14,984 nt of DNA from Setaria digitata (lineage: Eukaryota; Nematoda; Chromadorea; Rhabditida; Setariidae). Positions 12,720 through 14,984 of this stretch are shown here, piece by piece. Both the position numbers and the translations under genes were made by a program. The DNA is taken from NCBI GenBank assembly GCA_003640385.1, contig RCAB01000868.1, positions 1 to 14,984 on the forward strand, given 5' to 3'. Position 1 is the first letter of the stretch; each line of letters starts with the position of its first letter. Below the pieces are notes generated by a model, which made no database searches, was not told the DNA's origin, and saw only the letters and a list, made by a program, of their open reading frames with translations.

Positions 12720-14869
12720 GANGAAATAAGAAAAAACAGGTTCATTGATGTAAATAAATTATTCAAAAATTGCTACACTGATATGATATGGGATATTTGG
12801 AAGAAGCAAAAATGGGACAAGCACCGATGCAGCCATGAATGATGATGAGCACTAAAGTCATTTATTCAGGCTCGCAGCCTCTAGGCTGTTATTTTATTCA
12901 GCCTAGACTTTTTATTCTCCTTCCTCTCAGCACTTTTACATCCGATATCGCACACACCCATTGATTTCAGTGTTTAATCATTTGTATCATAAATGTGCGC
13001 TAACTCTTTCCAAGCTCTTTATTATTAAGTATTTCATTTCATTTCATTCCATTACTTTTTTTTTTTTAAACTCTAATATAATATGACAAAAATTAAGTAA
13101 AATTTTTCTTTTTTTCTTTTTCACAAAATTGAATGACATCTTTTGAAAAGCATTTCAAAATGGTTTATTTTCATTTTGGCATAGATTTTAAAATGATGCA
13201 TTAAAACGCTAACGAACTATTTTGTAAATGTGAGGGAAATAAATGAAAGTTCGCTCTTTCAAACTTTTCCCTTTTTTAATTTATAAAAATTCATTGTATT
13301 TTTACCATCGCATCAATAATTCTTTGGGTATTTTGTAATTAATTTAGAAAATATCACAACGGTTAGCAAAATTCAATAAATTTTTCAATAGTCAAAAAAA
13401 TTTTTGCAAAATCAAAGGAAAAAAGGGAAAAAAAAAGTTTTTATTTGAGTGATAATGGAAATTTCCGAGACAGTACAAAAAAGAAAAACAAAAAGGAAAG
13501 AAAAGAAAAGAAATTGGTAATAAAAGTTGTTCGAGAAAAGTGAAGCAACATATATTAAACATATATATTTACTCAAAATGATAACTGATAAAATATATAA
13601 ATATTTGATTTCTGGAAAGAAACAAAAGGAAAAAAAACAAATCATATGAGCAAAGTTACAAAAGCATAAGCGACAAATGTATCAACTAATTAACCGATTA
13701 TGGAGGTATGGTATTTTCATGCAATCATCGGCGATCATCTAAAATTAAATACTGCTTTATTTGATGCAATTAAATTATAGACTTTAATTAAATGTTGAAA
13801 AATTTTTCAAAAATTTCACAAAATTATAAATTTGATAACTTGATATAATGAAAAAAAAAAAAAAGAAATATACATGTCTCAATACATTACTAACAAATAA
13901 CAGTATCAATGATAAAAAGAAAATAATTAATAGATTTACATTTCCGAATTTCTGAATTTTTAAATTTAACCTTTGAATTTTATTCAATAATTAGATAATA
14001 ATAAATATAAATTACCTGAATTAAGCGTAAGATGGGCACCTTTCCTAATATTTACAACGCTATCTTTTTCAGTCATCAAATCATCTGTTCGTAATGATAA
14101 TGATTTTCCAAGTTTATGCTCTTGATGCTCAATCTCTATCGGTGCTTCATCTACATCATGGTTGTGCAAATTTTTCCTCAACGTGTACACTTCAGAAACC
14201 TCAAAATTTTCAATAATTAAAATTAATAATAATAATAGTATAATAATAATAACAAATAACATAATAATAGTAATAATAATAAATAAATAATAAAATCAAT
14301 AATAATGATAAATGATAACAATAATAAAAATAATAATAATAATAGTAATAATAGTAACAATAATAANTATAATAATAGTAATAATAATAAATAAATAATA
14401 AAATCAATAATAATGATAAGTGATAACAATAATAAAAATAATAATAATAATAGTAATAATAGTAACAATAATAATGATAATAATAGTAATAATAATAATA
14501 ATGATAATAAAAGAGCACTAATTTAGCAAATGGTAAAGAAAGATTTGAAATATAAATTTGTAAAAGTGCATGCTTAATATAATTTAATTCAGATCTTTTA
14601 TCTTTTTTTTTTTTTTCTTTTCTGTTCTTGATAAAATGAAGTGTATTTGGAAGTGGAAAAAGATGAGAATTAATTCAATTCAATTCACTTACCAAGAATT
14701 GCAATGGATATAATTCAATTTAAATATCCAAATTTACTTATGGAAAGAAATCGAAAAAAGGTCGAAAGAAACAAATTCGAACCAAAAAAAAAAAATATAA
14801 AAAATATAAAAAACTTACCGATAGACAAAAAATAATAAAAATTAAGCAAATACAATTGCAATATTGCAT
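2025..14869 (-). CDS. ELAPOR-family type I membrane protein, 23-exon gene
   Basis: Spliced minus-strand gene, 3318 coding nt, about 1105 residues (human ELAPOR1 is about 1010). Exons in transcription order: 14869-14819, 14199-14016, 9737-9549, 9222-9157, 9048-8907, 8682-8500, 8357-8170, 7704-7558, 7146-6995, 6781-6670, 6371-6264, 6152-5914, 5741-5620, 5329-5161, 4960-4761, 4545-4383, 4005-3899, 3579-3494, 3399-3257, 3044-2881, 2742-2593, 2468-2354, 2162-2025. All phases agree. Seen: signal peptide 1-17; cysteine-rich modules about 97-700; MRH-like region about 722-950; transmembrane helix about 995-1017; tail with YMKL at 1027-1030, then an acidic cluster. Potential N-glycosylation sequons include NCS at 140, NVT at 648, NTT at 701, NRT at 738 and NIS at 773. 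Known of the family: vertebrate ELAPOR1/2 are trans-Golgi/endolysosomal proteins linked to autophagy, apoptosis and BMP signalling. The worm protein's role is inferred. Exons 3-23 are strong; joining exons 1-2 to exon 3 is less certain. Confidence 0.9.
2354..2468 (-). CDS. Exon 22: cytosolic tail with YxxPhi motif
   Basis: Residues 1023-1060. LEYKYMKLV matches the conserved vertebrate LEYKYSKLV immediately after the membrane. Tyr-Met-Lys-Leu is a YxxPhi adaptor-binding motif about ten residues from the helix, a spacing common in lysosomal proteins. ESCGVEDDDNEDDGE follows the family ADSCAIMEGED block. Acceptor AGTTTTAG|T, donor GAA|GTATGA. Confidence 0.92.
2593..2742 (-). CDS. Exon 21: juxtamembrane cysteines and transmembrane helix
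   Basis: Residues 973-1021. Two juxtamembrane cysteines 14 residues apart match the family spacing. A 23-residue hydrophobic helix follows (LQLLILGIALTVITLCVIIV then MVY), ending at basic YRKNR, which fits a type I stop-transfer sequence. The acceptor ATTTAAG|C is supported by the cysteine spacing; a nearer CAAAG site would delete the first Cys. Donor AAG|GTTTCT. Confidence 0.9.
2881..3044 (-). CDS. Exon 20: end of MRH region, CPDGTCNGC and ACPVC
   Basis: Residues 918-971. NCPDGTCNGCIYH and HACPVCTDQDY are among the most diagnostic matches to ELAPOR (TCSDGTCDGCxFH…ACPLCxxxDY), followed by GECINGMQ in place of SSCVxGxQ. Acceptor TTGTTTCAG|G, donor AAG|GTATGC. Confidence 0.92.
3257..3399 (-). 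CDS. Exon 19: MRH region, DIHFYFGSS segment
   Basis: Residues 871-917. DIHFYFGSSEPPTQLCSHG and VTLKCDP match the family DVIFFYRSNDVTQSCSSG…RCSP block. Potential sequons NDT and NDS lie near the start. Acceptor CAATTTTAG|G, donor TTG|GTATAA, phase 0. Confidence 0.88.
3494..3579 (-). CDS. Exon 18: MRH region, IGDKILAITTE segment
   Basis: Residues 842-869. IGDKILAITTEREFNEYVKL corresponds to the conserved family LADRLIGVTTDMTLDGI. Acceptor CCTTTACAG|A; an acceptor-like TTTCAG further upstream was rejected because the family spacing and phase fit this one. Donor TCG|GTTTAC, phase 1. Confidence 0.83.
3899..4005 (-). CDS. Exon 17: MRH region, VNAYICRST segment
   Basis: Residues 806-840. VNAYICRSTAFPI matches the family TAYVCQ(A/S)-x-I-x-P motif, and HISPV aligns with SSQPVS. 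Acceptor GTTGCAG|G, donor CAT|GTAATT. The split codon makes Ile 841. Confidence 0.86.
4245..4388. repeat. Degenerate tandem repeat in intron 16
   Basis: About three diverged units of roughly 45 bp. The best pair starts CTGTAATATGCCTACTTAAT at 4245 and CTGTAATTAGCCTACTTAAT at 4338, 93 bp apart, with a poorer unit between. On the minus strand the units carry donor-like CAGGTAA and GTAAGT motifs; the last overlaps the real exon 16 donor. Confidence 0.65.
4383..4545 (-). CDS. Exon 16: MRH region, SKG-like segment
   Basis: Residues 752-805. SFIASGVKIFAREGASYFHL and YNISLL correspond to the family SFxSKGxKYFHHFxLSLC segment. ANCRETYPSS supplies a Cys, and SMQINQ leads to the next exon. Acceptor TTGTTTCAG|A, donor CAG|GTAAGC, phase 0. 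The adjoining intron holds repeat copies of this donor. Confidence 0.87.
4761..4960 (-). CDS. Exon 15: last cysteine module and start of MRH region
   Basis: Residues 685-750. NNECKKCPNGLIL and KSCIPCGTNL match the family C-x-x-CPx(T/N)…ACxPCGPGT block; the next Cys (SIRC) begins the MRH-like region. Sequons NTT, NRT and NFT are present. Acceptor CATTTTTAG|A, donor TCG|GTATAT. Confidence 0.88.
5161..5329 (-). CDS. Exon 14: IYRINVTNV and CVHCLAGEYI module
   Basis: Residues 629-684. IYRINVTNVGEQSGG then CLQCPKSNGKCVHCLAGEYI is a close match to the family I-Y-x-INVTNV…CxxC…CxxCPAGxYI block. The reading frame runs to ISEI and must stop there in phase 0. No GT exists at that point, but GCAAGT does, so the intron is called GC-AG. 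Acceptor CATTCAG|G. Confidence 0.87.
5620..5741 (-). CDS. Exon 13: luminal segment before the IYxINVTN motif
   Basis: Residues 588-627, beginning DAPSQSYYRL and containing the SYSYPI stretch, which aligns with SYTYII of vertebrate ELAPORs, then KFLFVFI in place of the family's SFTWAFQ. Acceptor CATTTTCAG|G, donor AAG|GTAACT, phase 2. Confidence 0.85.
5914..6152 (-). CDS. Exon 12: second beta-rich luminal region
   Basis: Residues 509-587, through IPSGSMIQSSSTHEKG, LRVLDGFSNPL and HITFDFETKC to CALYFIE. Matches the family block (A-x-I-T-F-x-F-E-T-x-C … C-x-LYF). Acceptor is a 14-T run then AAAG|GT. The donor is uncertain: GAA|GTTCGT at 5914 best preserves family spacing, but TTC|GTAATT at 5887 is also in phase 0 and would add nine residues. 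Confidence 0.8.
6264..6371 (-). CDS. Exon 11: CxxCPAxT…WNT-P-NM segment
   Basis: Residues 473-507. CHRCPADTLPNYGYHYIIWN then TIPPNM matches the strongly conserved ELAPOR stretch CPAGxEP-x-GFxYxxWNxLPxNM. The acceptor is a 20-T run followed by GGAG|AA, a GAG acceptor; it keeps the family spacing exactly. Donor AAG|GTAATA. Confidence 0.9.
6670..6781 (-). CDS. Exon 10: CPxCNPG cysteine module
   Basis: Residues 435-471. CPKCNPGMNLNPTGQCVFC followed by HYSHGE matches the family CPxCNPG…CxxCPxGSYSNG block residue for residue in spacing. Acceptor GTGTTTAG|A, donor AAG|GTTTTT. The split codon makes Glu 472. Confidence 0.9.
6995..7146 (-). CDS. Exon 9: conserved cysteine/KxxICxxDL-GAVK segment
   Basis: Residues 385-434. 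Family pattern CxxRPxCxxxDY at the start and PNICRDDLSGAVK at the end; the latter matches the vertebrate PKIC-x(2,3)-L-x-GAVK motif closely. Acceptor AATTTAAAG|GT (AAG type), donor AAG|GTTAAT, phase 0. Confidence 0.9.
7147..7557 (-). other. Intron 8
   Basis: 411 nt with two long T-rich runs on the plus strand (about 7269-7296 and 7460-7482). No coding or RNA feature was seen. Confidence 0.6.
7558..7704 (-). CDS. Exon 8: tandem cysteine repeats (ephrin-receptor-like)
   Basis: Residues 336-383. Back-to-back CxxCPxGxYSxxGxxxC units (RRCSSCPGGTYSGLGAKQC, CRAGYFSSPGSAQC, CPASQYS) are the hallmark of GCC2/GCC3 or ephrin-receptor-like modules, known in this family at this position. Acceptor TTTTAAAG|G (AAG type), donor CTC|GTAAAT. 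The split codon makes Arg 384. Confidence 0.9.
7705..8169 (-). other. Intron 7
   Basis: 465 nt of AT-rich sequence with a T run on the minus strand just before the AAG acceptor of exon 8. No other feature was recognised. Confidence 0.6.
8170..8357 (-). CDS. Exon 7: beta-rich luminal segment, second half
   Basis: Residues 273-334. WHRDRIELRKGHNIISWAVM corresponds to the conserved family stretch W-x-x-x-x-V-E-L-x-R-G-x-N-x-(L/I)-x-W. The exon ends in IAHIDVY just before the next cysteine module. Acceptor ATTATAG|G, donor ACG|GTATCA, phase 1. Confidence 0.87.
8500..8682 (-). CDS. Exon 6: beta-rich luminal segment
   Basis: Residues 212-271, from KGWIVRNSELIYV through YSVNLVRPGYIEYVYRLP to VDVRNEQCRSY. 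The order (W…, Cys, Y-V-N-L, then E-Y-x-Y and NxQC) matches the family's first beta-rich region between cysteine modules. Acceptor ATTTTTAG|G, donor CAG|GTGTAT. Only one of the three frames is open across the whole exon. Confidence 0.88.
8907..9048 (-). CDS. Exon 5: conserved TYSLG-GIR segment
   Basis: Residues 165-210. TYSLGGGIRYDVFDEIPPNF is nearly identical in pattern to the ELAPOR signature (YSLGTGIRFDxWDELPxxF) that follows the first cysteine modules. It ends near VDCPP, matching a conserved Cys before the first beta-rich insert. Acceptor CATTTTAG|G, donor GAG|GTATAT. Confidence 0.88.
9157..9222 (-). CDS. Exon 4: cysteine-rich module
   Basis: Residues 143-163, FTCDAGMYLDIITQRCQLCPK. It has the repeated CxxG-x-YLD…CxxCP pattern of growth-factor-receptor/ephrin-receptor-like cysteine modules and lines up with the conserved family stretch after the first module. 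At 66 nt it is one of the smallest exons. Acceptor ATTATAG|C, donor AAG|GTTTCC, phase 1 on both sides. Confidence 0.85.
9223..9548 (-). other. Intron 3 with GTTCGT donor
   Basis: 326 nt between exons 3 and 4. The donor GTTCGT departs from GTRAGT, and an A run lies near 9500-9517 on the plus strand. No embedded gene was seen. Confidence 0.6.
9549..9737 (-). CDS. Exon 3: hydrophobic segment and first conserved ELAPOR module
   Basis: Residues 80-141. It opens with 15 hydrophobic residues, FLLLNIWIQLLYIFG, then RKCTPEDFRYEYTECDENGQ and RWRVAVP. These match the ELAPOR N-terminal pattern (C-x(5,6)-YEYTxCD, then RWRVAVP). The acceptor is a 16-T run followed by AAG|GT and fits exon 2's phase-1 donor. 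The donor is NC|T with GTTCGT; it keeps the conserved NCSFTCDAG junction exactly in register with the family. Confidence 0.85.
9961..10002. promoter_or_regulatory. Cluster of four GATA-factor-like sites
   Basis: Two TTATCA sites (9961-9966, 9967-9972) are followed by GGTTATC (9975-9981) and GATAACC (9996-10002); the last two form a perfect 7-bp inverted pair. TGATAA is the preferred site of nematode gut GATA factors such as ELT-2. Position in the first large intron suits an enhancer, but function is inferred. Confidence 0.4.
10073..10136. repeat. Purine-rich tract beside a long T run
   Basis: GA-rich sequence with many AGAG/GGAAAG units on the plus strand, directly after a T run of more than 20 bases at about 10050-10072. 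The junction has AAAAGGAAGAG facing a preceding TTTTCC, giving local self-complementarity. Confidence 0.6.
10838..10895. repeat. GA/G-rich purine tract
   Basis: Plus-strand purine block with AGGGAGGGCGAGAGGGGG and a short (GA)n, then 14 or more A. It is imperfectly complementary to the CCCTCCCTCTCCCTC stretch in the pyrimidine-rich island about 300 bases away. Confidence 0.6.
11095..11310. other. Pyrimidine-rich, C-rich compositional island
   Basis: About 215 bases on the plus strand dominated by C and T, strikingly unlike the surrounding AT-rich DNA. TTACC recurs at 11189, 11245, 11274 and 11290 with irregular spacing. Open plus-strand frames exist because C/T-rich codons lack stops, but the proteins are low-complexity Pro/Ser/Leu and resemble nothing known. 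Confidence 0.55.
12400..12431. repeat. Perfect 10-bp inverted repeat
   Basis: TCATCTTTCA and TGAAAGATGA with a 12-base spacer (12410-12421). It could form a hairpin in the intron 2 RNA; nothing ties it to a known RNA family. Confidence 0.5.
12880..12907. repeat. Perfect 9-bp inverted repeat in a GC-richer patch
   Basis: TCTAGGCTG and CAGCCTAGA are separated by TTATTTTATT. A further CAGCC at 12875-12879 gives an alternative pairing partner for GGCTG. The surrounding 12840-12960 is less AT-rich than the rest of the intron. Confidence 0.55.
14016..14199 (-). CDS. Exon 2: charged N-terminal extension
   Basis: Residues 18-78, beginning VSEVYTLRKNLHNHDVDEAP. It is rich in His, Glu, Asp and Lys, has no cysteine, and resembles no domain I recognise. 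Vertebrate ELAPORs go from signal peptide to first cysteine module with little between, so this looks like a lineage-specific extension. The acceptor is TTTTGAG|G (not YAG) and the donor is CAG|GTAATT in phase 1. Unspliced, the frame runs on to a TGA at 13984-13986. Confidence 0.6.
14219..14511. repeat. AAT-type tract with 108-bp tandem duplication (intron 1)
   Basis: AAT/TAG-type triplets. Positions 14261-14368 and 14369-14476 are two copies of one 108-bp unit, differing mainly at one A/G position (near 14312 and 14420) and at the copy ends. An N at 14367 aligns with a T in the second copy. The poly-Tyr and poly-Leu frames over this region are artefacts of the repeat. Confidence 0.85.
14819..14869 (-). 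CDS. Exon 1: signal peptide
   Basis: Residues 1-17, MQYCNCICLIFIIFCLS: a short hydrophobic stretch typical of a secretory signal peptide, with a likely cleavage site just past the exon junction. It ends in phase 0 at a full consensus donor, TCG|GTAAGT. This ATG was chosen because it gives a compact signal peptide and follows an acceptor-like site 35 nt upstream. The frame stays open further upstream but has no other ATG. Confidence 0.6.
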
Positions 14870-14904
14870 TATTACTATTTTCCACCGCCAAATAATTCGT
14901 TTAG
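14870..14904 (-). promoter_or_regulatory. 5' UTR with possible trans-splice acceptor
   Basis: TTTCTGTTACAG ends just above position 14904, 35 nt before the ATG. In nematodes such a site can accept a spliced leader, or it could close a non-coding upstream exon. The sequence alone cannot tell these apart, and no upstream promoter element is recognisable in the remaining 80 bases. Confidence 0.35.
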
Positions 14905-14956
14905 CTGTAACAGAAAGTTTAGTTAACAATTAGAAATTATACGCATCGAAACATCG

Positions 14957-14984
14957 ACACACACACACACACACACACACACAC
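14957..14984. repeat. (AC)n microsatellite at window edge
   Basis: Fourteen AC units running to the last base of the window, so its true length is unknown. It lies just upstream of the start of the ELAPOR-like gene. Confidence 0.95.

Larger units (their letters stand above)
9738..14015 (-). other. Intron 2 (4.3 kb)
   Basis: By far the longest intron; the others are 94-619 nt. It holds a GATA cluster (9961-10002), purine-rich tracts (about 10073-10136 and 10838-10895), a pyrimidine-rich island (about 11095-11310), two hairpins (12400-12431, 12880-12907) and long homopolymers. No exon in it matches ELAPOR. Frames on the plus strand at 11013-11346 and 12012-12203 look non-coding. Confidence 0.6.

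Noticed and set aside
12518..12748. Plus-strand 76-residue frame running into poly-Phe
   Set aside because: The first 50 residues look less random, but they match no family I know, and the end is a T-run artefact crossing an N.
14210..14518. Poly-Tyr and poly-Leu frames of about 80-100 residues
   Set aside because: Direct translation of AAT-type triplet repeats, including the tandem duplication and an N.

Overview
The window looks like AT-rich nuclear DNA from a nematode, possibly a filarial or other spirurid worm. The evidence is many small exons split by short introns, acceptors of the TTTCAG/TTTTAG kind, long A/T homopolymers in most introns, and AAT-type microsatellites. The species cannot be named from sequence alone. 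There are no bacterial operons, CRISPR arrays, rRNA or tRNA genes that I can see.

One gene explains nearly all of the coding signal. It lies on the minus strand, from a start codon at 14869 to a stop at 2025. I reconstruct 23 coding exons whose reading phases all agree, giving about 1105 residues. Through most of its length the product matches the ELAPOR family (vertebrate ELAPOR1/KIAA1324/EIG121 and ELAPOR2). These are type I membrane proteins of the trans-Golgi, endosome and lysosome. From N to C terminus it has a signal peptide, an unassigned charged extension, cysteine-rich growth-factor-receptor/ephrin-receptor-like modules, a mannose-6-phosphate-receptor-homology (MRH) region, one transmembrane helix, and a tail with a YxxPhi sorting motif and an acidic cluster.

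Layout: 1-about 420 is AAT/ATT low-complexity DNA. From there to 2024 is 3' flank with no supportable gene. Exons 23 to 3 are packed between 2025 and 9737. Intron 2 (9738-14015, 4.3 kb) holds a GATA-motif cluster, purine-rich and pyrimidine-rich tracts, a compositional island and several hairpins. Exon 2 (14016-14199) and exon 1 (14819-14869) flank intron 1, which contains a 108-bp tandem duplication of AAT-rich DNA. The window ends in an (AC)n microsatellite.

The main points of interest are splicing and the N terminus. Intron 14 appears to be a GC-AG intron. About a third of acceptors are AAG or GAG rather than YAG. Two donors share GTTCGT. Intron 16 carries a degenerate repeat with decoy copies of its own donor. 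The N-terminal region has two separate hydrophobic segments, which raises the possibility of alternative first or last exons. I found no convincing new multigene system. All homology statements come from recalled family sequences, not from a search.
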